This document shows, in pieces, positions 35,197-43,535 of a DNA stretch of 64,000 nucleotides. Made by a program: the position numbers and the translations under genes. The DNA is from Oligoflexus tunisiensis (GTDB lineage Bacteria > Bdellovibrionota_B > Oligoflexia > Oligoflexales > Oligoflexaceae). The notes beneath the pieces were generated by a model. That model was not told the DNA's origin, searched no databases, and worked only from the letters and a program-made list of their open reading frames with translations. Each line of letters opens with the position of its first letter. Position 1 is the stretch's first letter. The stretch covers positions 1,597,345 to 1,661,344 of the forward strand of contig NZ_BDFO01000001.1 in NCBI RefSeq assembly GCF_001748245.1. The letters are read 5' to 3'.

Positions 35197-36138
35197 GACC
35201 ATGTTCCGACCCTGGTGTTTGGAGTCGTAAAGGGCAGCATCCGCGCGGGCCATGGCTTCAGAATAGGTTTCCTTGCCGATCTGAATCGTGGCCACACCGC
35301 AACTCAGCGTCACGGGGATGTGCTGCTCTTCAAAGATCATGACTTCATCCTGTACCGCCTGACGCAACTTGTTCGCAGCAATCGCCGCGTTTTCAAAGGA
35401 TGCCGCGGGCAGAATCACCAGAAATTCCTCGCCACCGTAACGACAGCAGACGTCGGTCTTGCGGAAAGTCTGTTTCATGATCCGGGAGACATTTTTCAAA
35501 ACATAGTCACCAGCCTGGTGACCATACTTGTCGTTGATCTTCTTGAAGAAGTCGATATCGCACATGACCACCGAGATATGATAGCGCTCATTCTCAGGCA
35601 GGGTTTCCATACGGGAAACCTGGCTCGGGAGATACTCTTCAAAGTAGGCCCGGGTAAAGAGGGTGGTCAGTGGATCGGTGATCGACTGAATCGCCTTGTC
35701 TTTATATTGATCCTGCAGATTGGTTTCCGCCGTCACGTCGCGGAGCAAAAGGAAAAAGCCCAGTTTCTGACCCGTGCTTTGCTGCACGAAGGGATAAATC
35801 CCAAGGATCAGGTTCAGGGTTTCGTTCTCGGGTTTTCCAGCCAGGTGGCCCCGCACTTCATCGATCCGAATGGGGCTGTCGTATTCAAGGAGTTCCTTAA
35901 AGCCGAGAGGCTTGCCATCCAAAGAGAAAGTAATGATGGAATCCAGGCTTTCCGCCTTCAGGACCTGACGCAGCTTCTGTCCTGTTACCTGCGCCAGCAT
36001 TTGGTTGGCTTTGATAACGCGGCCCTGGGCGTCAATCACCACGTAGGCGTCCAGCAGTACTTTGACGAAATGCTCGAACCGTGCAAATTCCGTCGTAATG
36101 CTTTCCAGGTTGTCCAAACTTTTTACCGCTTCTGACAT
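35140..36138 (-). CDS. PAS-GGDEF diguanylate cyclase
   Basis: The protein has 332 residues: a PAS-like sensor domain (~20-140) joined by a coiled helix to a GGDEF domain (~150-315). The active site is intact: GGEEF at 235-239, with metal ligand D194 in CDIDFFKKIND. An inhibitory I-site RxxD (RKTD, 226-229) sits five residues before it, so feedback control by c-di-GMP is expected. There is no signal or membrane segment, hence a cytoplasmic sensor. It lies 48 bases after the STAS/zinc-ribbon gene on the same strand. Its 3' end is overlapped for 57 bases by the convergent Wzy_C gene. Confidence 0.94.
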   Translation of the reverse strand: MSEAVKSLDNLESITTEFARFEHFVKVLLDAYVVIDAQGRVIKANQMLAQVTGQKLRQVLKAESLDSIITFSLDGKPLGFKELLEYDSPIRIDEVRGHLAGKPENETLNLILGIYPFVQQSTGQKLGFFLLLRDVTAETNLQDQYKDKAIQSITDPLTTLFTRAYFEEYLPSQVSRMETLPENERYHISVVMCDIDFFKKINDKYGHQAGDYVLKNVSRIMKQTFRKTDVCCRYGGEEFLVILPAASFENAAIAANKLRQAVQDEVMIFEEQHIPVTLSCGVATIQIGKETYSEAMARADAALYDSKHQGRNMVSLHDGAKIINTARTPTGS

Positions 36139-36186
36139 GCCCGCACCTTCTTAGGACCGCATCTTCGCCACCAGTTCCTCAGCTCT

Positions 36187-36666
36187 CTAGGCTGCGAGGA
36201 ACGCAAAATACTCTTCTTCCATCTCTTCCAGTTCCATCTCGGCACCACAGGCGCTGCACTTTACAGGTTCGAGTCCAGCATCCGGATTTTCGGGAAGATT
36301 TTTTCCGGCTTCGAAGAGTATATCTTCTTCATGACCACATTCGTCACAAACATAACAACCATAAACAGAGCGGATCTCCGCATTGCCCTTAAAGCTGGGT
36401 ATCATATTGATCTGCATTACGATTTCACCCGTGCACTCTTCAAAGATGATGCTCCGCTGGTCTTTCTGCAGGTCTCTCATGAAATTGATCCAGCTGCGAA
36501 CTCCACAGCTATTCACCGAATCAACGTTCTTGAAATTGAATACGACCTGCTTGCCCAGCTTGGGGAGTAATTGACTCAGATGAACCTCGGCTTCGGCGTC
36601 AATCGGGCCGGCATAGTTCACATGGTCCCATCCATCCTTTTGGACGATTTGAATGCTAATCCCCAT
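36187..36666 (-). CDS. STAS-like domain fused to a zinc ribbon
   Basis: The protein has 159 residues. The first ~100 look like a STAS/anti-sigma-antagonist fold, with the strand-loop VVFNFKNVDSVNSCGVRSW; the usual phospho-serine DSSG is replaced by NSCG. The C-terminus has two Cys pairs (C107/C110 in CDEC and C137/C140 in CSAC) spaced as a zinc ribbon. This combination points to a regulatory adaptor. The ATG at 36666 has AGAGGG five bases upstream; longer in-frame sequence runs into a spacer. The diguanylate cyclase downstream is probably in the same transcript, so a role in that c-di-GMP pathway is plausible. Confidence 0.75.
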   Translation of the reverse strand: MGISIQIVQKDGWDHVNYAGPIDAEAEVHLSQLLPKLGKQVVFNFKNVDSVNSCGVRSWINFMRDLQKDQRSIIFEECTGEIVMQINMIPSFKGNAEIRSVYGCYVCDECGHEEDILFEAGKNLPENPDAGLEPVKCSACGAEMELEEMEEEYFAFLAA

Positions 36667-36740
36667 GAAATCCCTCTCAGTATCCCATCGCTGGCACAAC
36701 ACTAGTCTCTGGATCGGATCGAAACCCGAATCCTTGAGGC

Positions 36741-36769
36741 AAAAAAGAAAAGGCCGCACGAGGCGGCCT
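36741..36769 (-). terminator. Rho-independent terminator of speA
   Basis: On the minus strand AGGCCGC / GCGGCCT (7 bp, 5-base loop) is followed by TTTCTTTTTT, directly after the speA stop. It ends the speA transcript before the STAS gene. Confidence 0.9.
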
Positions 36770-36794
36770 GGGGTCAAGTTTTAACTTGTTGAAA

Positions 36795-38717
36795 TTACTT
36801 GTTTTCCCGAAGGTACGGGGACGATTCGAGGTATTCCTTGAGTCGGGCTTTGATTCGCTCGGCCTCTTCTTCGGTGCAAAGATTCTTACTCATGGCCGCA
36901 TTCAACTGCCTGAAAAAGCTTTCCCAGAGTAAGGGCATCTCATAGTTGCGACTGGTCAGAAGTTCTTCGATCGGATCGCCGGTCGTGGTCTTGGTGATTT
37001 CCCAACGACCGTCGTTCTTCATGATGATTTCCGCCTCATTGATCGCGCCGAAGAGGTTGTGCTCGTTGGCCAGACTCTCCTGATAAGCACCCACCAGGAA
37101 GAAGCCCAGGTAGTAGGGCTTCGCCGAAGGGGAGTGCAGATCCAACACGTTGCGCATGTCGCGGCGGTCGATGAATTTCTCCAGGCAACCGTCCGAATCG
37201 CAGGTGATGTCGACAATCGTGGCCTTATGCGTGGGCTTCTTCTCATGGTGCGACAAGGGAATCACAGGGAACAGCTGATCGATCGACCAGGAGTCCGGGA
37301 TGGACTGGAAGATCGAGAAGTTCGCCAGGAACTTGCTCACCATGCGCTGCTGCAGGTTTTCGAATTCCTCGGGCTGGTGCTTTTCGTAAGACGAAAAGAA
37401 CAGGGCCCGGCGGCAGATCCGGTAAAACAGCTGCTCAGCATTCGCACGATCCTGCAGGGTCACGTAACCCAGGTTGAAGAGCGTGAACATCTCTTCATAG
37501 TATTCGATCGCATCGTGGTAGTACTCGACGAAGTTCTTCCGGTTGATGTTGTCCAGAATATACTTCAGCTCGGCCAGACCCTTATGCGACCCATTCTTCT
37601 CCTGGGGGAAGAACTCATATTCACCGGCAGCCGAGAAGCTTTCGGTGCTTTGCACTTCGCGGATGTCCGTAATCACGATGGAGTGATAGGCGGCGATCAC
37701 GCGACCGGATTCGGTCACGATCTGCGGGCTTGGCACTTCCTCGTTTTTACAAACCTCACCGATTTCGTAGATCACGTCGTTGGCCAGCTCCTGCAGGGAG
37801 TAGTTGGCGCTCGACGCGAACGACGTTTTACTACCGTCATAGTCCACGCCTACGCCGCCACCGATGTTGAGGCAGACCGGCTTGAAGTTCATCTTGTGAA
37901 CCTTGGCGTAAACGCGCGAGGCTTCCTTGATCGCGTTTTTGATGCGCTTGATCTCGGTCACCTGGGAACCAATGTGGAAGTGCAGCATATAGAGACGATC
38001 GCGCAGGTTGGCTTCGTCCAGCATCTTCAGACACTGCAGCACTTCAATTGTGGTCAGGCCAAATTTCGACGATTCGCCCGAGGACTTCGCCCATTTACCG
38101 GAACCGCGGCTGTAGAGCTTCACCCGGATCCCGATGTAGGGGCAGTGCTTCGGATCCTGTTTCGCCTGATCGAGGATCATCTGAAGCTCATCCGGACCTT
38201 CCACGACGAGCACACAGTTCTTGCCCATGGCATTGGCCACGAACCCGAGGTCGATGAACTCGCGGTCTTTGAAGCCGTTACAGACGAACAGGGCGTCAGG
38301 GCTCAAATCGTAGCCAAGGGCCGCAATGAACTCAGGCTTGGAACCCACTTCCAGACCGTAGTTGTACTTGAGGCCGCATTGCACGATGCTATCGATAAAC
38401 TCACGGCGCTGGTTCACCTTGAAGGGGAACACCGCGCGGTGGCTTCCTTGATAATTGTATTCCCACATCGCTTCCTTGAAAGCGGTGTGCAGACGGGCGA
38501 TCTGGTTGTCGATAATCTGCGGGAAACGCATGATCATCGGCGGGTGAATTCCCAGCGATTTTGCTTTGCTGATCGCTTCCGGCAGATCGATAAACAAATG
38601 TTCTTCACCTGTGGGGTGGCAGACGACATTGCCATTGTCTGCAATGCTAAAATAGCCGGCGCCCCAGCCGTCGATGCCGTAGAGTTCGCGAGCTTCCTGT
38701 ATCTGCTGGATATTCAT
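36795..38717 (-). CDS. speA: Biosynthetic arginine decarboxylase
   Basis: This 640-residue PLP enzyme converts arginine to agmatine for polyamine synthesis. SpeA features are the N-terminal IDGWGAGYFSIADNGNVVCH, the PLP lysine in PFKVNQRREFI, HFHIGSQ, the glycine-rich LNIGGGVGVDYDG and the C-terminal CDSDGCL(E)KF cysteine-bearing active-site loop. Length and domain order match the E. coli type. It is a single gene with its own terminator, and its start region carries an unusual pair of interlocked inverted repeats at 38742-38771, 25 bases upstream of the ATG. No agmatine ureohydrolase is in the window. Confidence 0.96.
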   Translation of the reverse strand: MNIQQIQEARELYGIDGWGAGYFSIADNGNVVCHPTGEEHLFIDLPEAISKAKSLGIHPPMIMRFPQIIDNQIARLHTAFKEAMWEYNYQGSHRAVFPFKVNQRREFIDSIVQCGLKYNYGLEVGSKPEFIAALGYDLSPDALFVCNGFKDREFIDLGFVANAMGKNCVLVVEGPDELQMILDQAKQDPKHCPYIGIRVKLYSRGSGKWAKSSGESSKFGLTTIEVLQCLKMLDEANLRDRLYMLHFHIGSQVTEIKRIKNAIKEASRVYAKVHKMNFKPVCLNIGGGVGVDYDGSKTSFASSANYSLQELANDVIYEIGEVCKNEEVPSPQIVTESGRVIAAYHSIVITDIREVQSTESFSAAGEYEFFPQEKNGSHKGLAELKYILDNINRKNFVEYYHDAIEYYEEMFTLFNLGYVTLQDRANAEQLFYRICRRALFFSSYEKHQPEEFENLQQRMVSKFLANFSIFQSIPDSWSIDQLFPVIPLSHHEKKPTHKATIVDITCDSDGCLEKFIDRRDMRNVLDLHSPSAKPYYLGFFLVGAYQESLANEHNLFGAINEAEIIMKNDGRWEITKTTTGDPIEELLTSRNYEMPLLWESFFRQLNAAMSKNLCTEEEAERIKARLKEYLESSPYLRENK

Positions 38718-38741
38718 AAGCTTTTCCCCGCCAAAAGAGAC

Positions 38742-38771
38742 CTAAAGTAGCGATACTTTAGTGAATCGCTA
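38742..38771 (-). promoter_or_regulatory. Two interlocked inverted repeats in the speA leader
   Basis: CTAAAGT (38742-38748) pairs perfectly with ACTTTAG (38755-38761), while TAGCGAT (38748-38754) pairs perfectly with ATCGCTA (38765-38771). Each dyad uses part of the other's loop, so both hairpins cannot form at once in an mRNA. It lies 25 bases before the speA start and may be an operator or a switching leader structure. Confidence 0.55.
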
Positions 38772-38931
38772 GCAAATTGCAAGCCTTAATACCCCCTGGG
38801 GAAAAAATGATCGGAGCCCAACAGCAGCGCCTTGTCAGAGGCAGCGGAACCCACTAAGCTCCACTCCGTAAGTCGTTAGGAATATACAGGCTGACCTCGG
38901 GGTCAGGCGTGACAGGGAAGGAAACCAACGG

Positions 38932-39534
38932 ATGAGCTTGCGTCTATCCACTGGATTTTGCCAGGGCATGCGTCTTGAAAATCCTGCATCGGTGACTCGT
39001 CCCACCGCCAGTCGCGTGAGAAGCGCCATTTGGAATGCATTGCAGTTGCGACTCGGAGGGGCGCGGGTCCTTGATATCTGCGCCGGCTCCGGCGCCGTTG
39101 GTATCGAGGCGCTCAGTCGTGGAGCCAGCCAGGCGACCTTCATCGAACAGGATCGAGGCGCGCTGAAGGCTCTGGAGCGGAATTTGGAGGAAGTCACAAG
39201 ACGAGCCAGAAACCAGAGTCTCGACATCGGCATCCAGGTGCTCGGTCGATCGGCGGAAAAGGCGCTCGCTCAGTGTCCGGAGGCGGGTTTTGACATTCTG
39301 TGGATCGATCCGCCCTTCGCCGTAATCACCGAGCTCCTGCCCCGCCTCATGCCCGAGTTGAATCGCGTGGCCGCAGCCGACGGTCTTTTGGTCGTGGAGA
39401 GCGACAGCGCTGACCTTGAAAAAATTCCCGCCCTGCTGAACCCCACTGGGCAAGGAATGTGGCATCTTCAGAAGCAGAAAGCCTATGGTAAAATTGGGGT
39501 GAGCTTCTTTAGCAAAAGAAAGAACGAGGCATGA
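38932..39534 (+). CDS. rsmD: 16S rRNA (guanine-N2)-methyltransferase RsmD
   Basis: The protein has 200 residues with the class I methyltransferase fold: VLDICAGSGAVGIEALSRGA (SAM-binding glycine loop), and ILWIDPPFAV (DPPF catalytic motif). The N-terminal MRLENPASVTRPTASRVR matches the RsmD start pattern (family methylates G966 of 16S rRNA). The ATG at 38932 has AAGGA nine bases upstream. It overlaps coaD by four bases, a coupling common in many genomes. Confidence 0.93.
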   Translation: MSLRLSTGFCQGMRLENPASVTRPTASRVRSAIWNALQLRLGGARVLDICAGSGAVGIEALSRGASQATFIEQDRGALKALERNLEEVTRRARNQSLDIGIQVLGRSAEKALAQCPEAGFDILWIDPPFAVITELLPRLMPELNRVAAADGLLVVESDSADLEKIPALLNPTGQGMWHLQKQKAYGKIGVSFFSKRKNEA

Positions 39535-40019
39535 AAACATCCAGCAAAGTCGCCATTTTTCCGGGGAGCTTCGATCCCTTCACCATCGGTCACCAGCAGA
39601 TTGTCGAGCAATCGCTCGATCTCTTCGATGAGGTGATCATTGCGATCGGCCAGAGTGCGACCAAAGTTCCTTTGCTCAGCACCGAGCTGCGTCTTGAGGC
39701 CTTGCTGGAAACCTTTGCCCAGAGCCCTCGGATCAAGGCCGAAGCCTTCTCCGGTCTGGTGGTCGACTTCGCGCGTAAAAAAGGGGCACGGTTTCTGATC
39801 CGTGGCCTGCGCAATGAAACCGACCTGGCGTTTGAGCTGCCCATGGCGCACACCAATCGCTGTCTGGCTGGCGAGATTCAAACGGTCTTCCTGCCCACGT
39901 CCCCGGAACGGGCGTTCATCTCTTCCACCCTGGTGCGCGAAATCGCCAAGCATCGCGGTGATTTCACTCCCTTCGTGCCTCCAGCCTTCGCGCGCCGGAT
40001 GAAAGCGGCCAATCCTTGA
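39531..40019 (+). CDS. coaD: Phosphopantetheine adenylyltransferase
   Basis: The protein has 162 residues, normal length. It carries the nucleotidyltransferase TIGH motif (18-21) in SFDPFTIGHQQI and the C-terminal ISSTLVRE (family ISSxxVRE), plus RGLRNETDLAFELPMA. It makes dephospho-CoA from 4'-phosphopantetheine and ATP. Its start overlaps the rsmD stop as ATGA. No terminator is visible before the next gene. Confidence 0.96.
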   Translation: MKTSSKVAIFPGSFDPFTIGHQQIVEQSLDLFDEVIIAIGQSATKVPLLSTELRLEALLETFAQSPRIKAEAFSGLVVDFARKKGARFLIRGLRNETDLAFELPMAHTNRCLAGEIQTVFLPTSPERAFISSTLVREIAKHRGDFTPFVPPAFARRMKAANP

Positions 40020-40050
40020 TTTTTGGTGCAGTTTACCCTCCCTGCAACAC

Positions 40051-40079
40051 TTGACCTGGATTATAAAATCGTTTCTAAT
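40051..40079 (+). promoter_or_regulatory. Sigma-70-type promoter of the XRE-like gene
   Basis: TTGACC (40051-40056) and TCTAAT (40074-40079) are exactly 17 bases apart, about 98 bases upstream of the start codon at 40177. The leader between has no obvious structure. Confidence 0.75.
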
Positions 40080-40176
40080 GGGAGAAGGTTCAAATCGCCA
40101 AGCCGAACGATGTCAGTTGAAGGGAAACGCCCTTGAGCATCAGGAGGCTATTTCATACCTGGCAATGGGAGAGTCG

Positions 40177-41082
40177 ATGAAGAAGGTTGAGGCAAACCGT
40201 TATCCCCATTCGGCAACCTTGTTCAGGTTCTGCAAAGAAGCGCTGGAAATCCGTTATGACGGCAACGTAAAGGTCATCGACCAGGACGTTGGCGCCATCC
40301 TTGGTTACGATCCCGCAGATTGCAGCCACTGGAAAAAGGGCAAGAAGAATATCCGCTCGCTGAGCACCCTGCGCAGCATCGCCGATCACCTGAATGTGGA
40401 CGAATCCCTTCTGATCGATATCACCTCGGGCAAGGTTTCCCTGGATGAGGCGGTTTTTGAATTCCGTGGCTACGGTCAGTTCACGCTGACGGGAAAACCA
40501 CTGGAAAGCCTGAAGAAGGAATACTTCAAGAACCCAGGCAAATGGCAATCCACGGGTCAGCAGACCACAGCCTTTGAAGATGTCTTCGACATTCAAAGAC
40601 ACGCTGTCGTCCGCCTGGCGGATGAGATCGTGCGCAACGGCGGCTTTACCGAAGCTCCTATCTATATACCTGAGATCCTCCGCATGGTCCCGGCCATCCA
40701 GCTGGCCACCCGCGTGGAGCAGGAAGAGCCCTTCACCATTCGTCAGGAGGGCGAAGGCCGCGAACTGAAAACGGTGATCATCAGCCGTGAATCGGAAACC
40801 CGACCCTATATTCGCTTTATCGCCGCCAAGACCCTCTTTAAACACCTGGTCACCAGCCAGTCGGAAGGAACGGAGATGTTTGCCGGCAGCCCGGCGGAAA
40901 TCCTCGATATTCAATCCAATATCTTCGCCGGTGCCCTTCTGGTCCCGGGTGAAATGCTCCGCCGCGAAGTGGATCGCATCGATACCTCATTTGATTTACT
41001 CCGTCAGCTGGCGGATATGTTCTGGGTTTCGCGTTCGCTCATGAACCAGCGCCTGCGGGATTTCCTCGAATTCCACAACTGA
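40177..41082 (+). CDS. Helix-turn-helix regulator with a degenerate ImmA/IrrE-like domain
   Basis: The protein has 301 residues. A helix-turn-helix (~35-80) with DQDVGAILGYDPADCSHWKKG and a second helix ending in IRSLSTLRSIADHLNV matches XRE-type DNA binding. Residues ~200-301 follow the ImmA/IrrE C-terminal pattern: IRFIAAKTLF, then NIFAGALLVPGEMLRREV and LADMFWVSRSLMNQRL (family ANrFAaeLLMP and VS...v..RL). The catalytic HExxH is replaced by K218-T-L-F-K222, so metallopeptidase activity is not expected. It has its own promoter (TTGACC-17-TCTAAT) and terminator. The ATG at 40177 has GGGAG six to seven bases upstream; an earlier reading start coincides with the -35 box. Target genes unknown. 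Confidence 0.72.
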   Translation: MKKVEANRYPHSATLFRFCKEALEIRYDGNVKVIDQDVGAILGYDPADCSHWKKGKKNIRSLSTLRSIADHLNVDESLLIDITSGKVSLDEAVFEFRGYGQFTLTGKPLESLKKEYFKNPGKWQSTGQQTTAFEDVFDIQRHAVVRLADEIVRNGGFTEAPIYIPEILRMVPAIQLATRVEQEEPFTIRQEGEGRELKTVIISRESETRPYIRFIAAKTLFKHLVTSQSEGTEMFAGSPAEILDIQSNIFAGALLVPGEMLRREVDRIDTSFDLLRQLADMFWVSRSLMNQRLRDFLEFHN

Positions 41083-41105
41083 TCGTGTTCCCATGAAATC
41101 GAATC

Positions 41106-41135
41106 ACCCGCTTCCGCCCGGAAGCGGGTTTTTTT
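41106..41135 (+). terminator. Rho-independent terminator of the XRE-like gene
   Basis: A perfect 10-bp stem (ACCCGCTTCC / GGAAGCGGGT) with a 4-base loop is followed by seven T residues, 24 bases after the stop. Confidence 0.95.
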
Positions 41136-41275
41136 GTAAGTGGATTCATGGTTTACAGAAAAACCGGCCCCGCCGTCCCGCTCTCATTATCACCCATAAA
41201 TTAAAGTAAAAGCCGGGCCGGCCGAAAGTCAAATGGAAGGCTGAGAGTGTAATTTTACCCTCCAGGGCGGGACAG

Positions 41276-43438
41276 ATGAGCCAGCTGTTTAGACTTAAAA
41301 ATGGAACCGTGTTGCTTTCAACGGAAGCGCCTGGCGGTATCTATAACTCCGGACAATTGAAGAAAATTGCCGAGTTGTGTTCCAAGGAGTTGGCGATCGT
41401 CAAAGCCACCGAGGACCAACGGCTGGCCTTGTTCGTGAAGGAAAGCGAAGTCGAGAACGTGGCGAAGCAACTGCGGGCCATGGGTCTTGGCTTCCGTCAT
41501 TATCAGGATAGTCTTCATCAGCCGGTGTCCTGCCTCGGCGAACTCTGTGAAGATCACGAGCAGCCCGCCATGGCCACGGCCATGGATATCACCAAGGAAA
41601 TCGCCAGTCTTCAGGTGAATGCACCTTTGAAGATTGGTATCAACGGCTGCGCCCGTTGCTGTACACCCTGCCACACGCTCGATATCGCGGTAGTGGGGGA
41701 TTCGAGCGGCTATCGCATCAGCCTCGGTGGAAAAACCCGGCAGATGCCTGAATTCGCCAGCTACTTTGCGGAAGGCGTTCCAGCCAAGGAACTGCCCAAA
41801 CGCCTGAAGGCAGTGATTGAAACCTATAAGAATCTCGCGGAAGACGGCGAGACCTTGCACGATGTGATCGAACGCTGCGGCGTCACCGACTTTGTGAAGG
41901 CTCTGGCTCCCTATAGCCAGGATGCAGCCCAGCGCGAGGATCCTTTTGCTCAGGAAGCGGCGACCGTGGAGTCCGTGGATGACCTGGCTTTGCCTGCCGA
42001 TGAGTTTGACGAGGAGTCGCTGGATGATGCGGCGCTCGACTTGGAAGACAGCCCGGCCGCGGACCAGGAAACCAACGCCGCTGTTGAGGATGACCTGAGC
42101 ATTATGGATGAGTCGCTGGATAATGTGACTCTCGATGAAATTCCCATCGAACGAGGTGGCCAGGGATCCCTGGAGGATGACCTGTCCCTTGGCAGCGATG
42201 ATGCCTCTCTGGAACTGAATGAAGTGGATTTCTCCGAGGATGATGCGGAACCTGTGACGGAAGAGAGCCTGCTTGAAGAGGAACTCAGCCTGGATGGTGA
42301 CGATCTGACTCTCGATCCGGCCGCCGCCATTACCGAAGATGATATCGATCTGGAAGCTCCGGAATTGGAAAGTCTGGATGACTCCATGGAGACCATGCCG
42401 GAAGTCACGGATGATATTGGCCTCGATGAACCGATGAACCTGGATGATGCGGAGCTGACGGAGGATCTTTCCATGGATCTGCCGGAAGACATCGAGGACG
42501 GTGATATGGCCTTGTCCGAAACCGAGACGCCCATGGATGAAGATCTGGAAGCCATTCCGGAACTCGATGAGGATCTTGCCATGGACGATCTGCCTGAGCC
42601 AGCTCCGGCTGTCGCCAAGGCTGCCACTCCAGCTCCAGCGGCTTTGTCGGAAGACTTCGGTGAGGAACTCCCGACGGATGTTCCCGAACTTTCCGATGAA
42701 GAGGAAAATCAATTCGAACAGAAACTGCAGGCTTCCATTGATGAGGAAAGCGCTCTCATCGCCAAGGAAGACAAGGATACCAATCTTGGAGACCGCGCGG
42801 CAGCCCTGAGTCTTTTGGAAAATTCCGAGAGCCAGGACGATGATCTGGATGCGATCGAGCTCGATGACTCGATGCTGGATGAATCGATGATAGCGGATGA
42901 CGATGCGATGCTGGATGATCCGATGATAGCGGATGATGACGCGATTCTGGATGACCCGATGATCGTGGATGACGAGCTGGAAGTGATCAGCAGTGATGAT
43001 GAACTGGAAACGATTGAGGCCGACGGAGAGTCGCTGGACACGGATACGCTCAGCGCCGCGGATGTTGAACAGCTTGTTGAAGAAGAGGACGAGGTGCTGG
43101 AACCCATCAATGAAACGATGGAAGAATTCCCTGAGCCCGGTCCAACTGAACTGGCTCATATCAATTCACGCCAGCACGGACAGAAGCTGCAGAGCTCGGT
43201 GCCGCGCCAGCAGTTCAAGGTCAGCGCCATTACCTTCCAGGACGAGCACATGCGCGTCACATTCGATACGAGTGCCTATGTTGACTTTGATCTCAGCGCT
43301 CTGGGTCTGGGCGAGGAACGCAACTTCCGGCTTGGTGTTCAGAGTGTATCGGTAACCAGCACAACCGAGGGTTATATACTCGAAGTTGACGGGATGCGCC
43401 TTTTCCATCCGAAAACGAGTTTCCCAGCGGCTTCGTGA
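41276..43438 (+). CDS. Sulfite/nitrite-reductase-like domain protein with a very acidic central region
   Basis: The protein has 720 residues in three parts. The N-terminal ~200 residues resemble a half of the NIR/SIR ferredoxin-like domain with a Cys set (C86, C91, then C125, C128, C129, C132 in GCARCCTPCHTLDIAVVG) suited to an Fe-S cluster/sirohaem site. The central part (~215-625) is dominated by Asp/Glu with few aromatics and contains tandem 12-residue repeats. The C-terminal ~95 residues (from ~625) are a beta-rich globular domain (FKVSAITFQDEHMRVTFD). No family I know has this arrangement, and the acidic part is probably disordered or metal/partner-binding (inference). The start follows AGGGCGGGACAG, a weak site. 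Confidence 0.7.
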   Translation: MSQLFRLKNGTVLLSTEAPGGIYNSGQLKKIAELCSKELAIVKATEDQRLALFVKESEVENVAKQLRAMGLGFRHYQDSLHQPVSCLGELCEDHEQPAMATAMDITKEIASLQVNAPLKIGINGCARCCTPCHTLDIAVVGDSSGYRISLGGKTRQMPEFASYFAEGVPAKELPKRLKAVIETYKNLAEDGETLHDVIERCGVTDFVKALAPYSQDAAQREDPFAQEAATVESVDDLALPADEFDEESLDDAALDLEDSPAADQETNAAVEDDLSIMDESLDNVTLDEIPIERGGQGSLEDDLSLGSDDASLELNEVDFSEDDAEPVTEESLLEEELSLDGDDLTLDPAAAITEDDIDLEAPELESLDDSMETMPEVTDDIGLDEPMNLDDAELTEDLSMDLPEDIEDGDMALSETETPMDEDLEAIPELDEDLAMDDLPEPAPAVAKAATPAPAALSEDFGEELPTDVPELSDEEENQFEQKLQASIDEESALIAKEDKDTNLGDRAAALSLLENSESQDDDLDAIELDDSMLDESMIADDDAMLDDPMIADDDAILDDPMIVDDELEVISSDDELETIEADGESLDTDTLSAADVEQLVEEEDEVLEPINETMEEFPEPGPTELAHINSRQHGQKLQSSVPRQQFKVSAITFQDEHMRVTFDTSAYVDFDLSALGLGEERNFRLGVQSVSVTSTTEGYILEVDGMRLFHPKTSFPAAS
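42863..42970 (+). repeat. Three tandem 36-base coding repeats
   Basis: Three consecutive 36-base units (42863, 42899, 42935) encode the 12-residue motif DD(S/A)(M/I)LD(E/D)(S/P)MI(A/V)D, residues 530-565 of the acidic protein. The units differ at a few bases, as expected for an old tandem duplication under coding constraint. Confidence 0.88.
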
Positions 43439-43490
43439 ATATCAATCCTGGACAAGCCCGGCTCCGATCAATATTGTGATGCCTTGATGA

Positions 43491-43505
43491 TGAGAATCGT
43501 TCTCA
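43491..43505. promoter_or_regulatory. Fur-box-like site upstream of feoA
   Basis: TGAGAATCGTTCTCA is a 7-1-7 dyad matching the Fur consensus TGATAATnATTATCA at 11 of 14 positions, 31 bases before the feoA start. Iron-dependent repression of the feo operon is expected. Confidence 0.65.
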
Positions 43506-43535
43506 ACACGTCTGATCGGACTCATTGAGGTTATC

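Noticed and set aside
37059..38750. 563-codon open frame antisense to speA
   Set aside because: SpeA is unambiguous on the minus strand; the plus-strand translation is histidine/valine-rich shadow sequence.
40177..41082. Prophage remnant suggested by an ImmA-like regulator
   Set aside because: No integrase, structural or lysis genes surround it; rsmD-coaD and feo genes flank it.
41318..43159. 613-codon open frame antisense to the acidic protein
   Set aside because: It is the mirror of an Asp/Glu-rich gene (giving Ile/Arg/His-rich peptide); no start signal or family.
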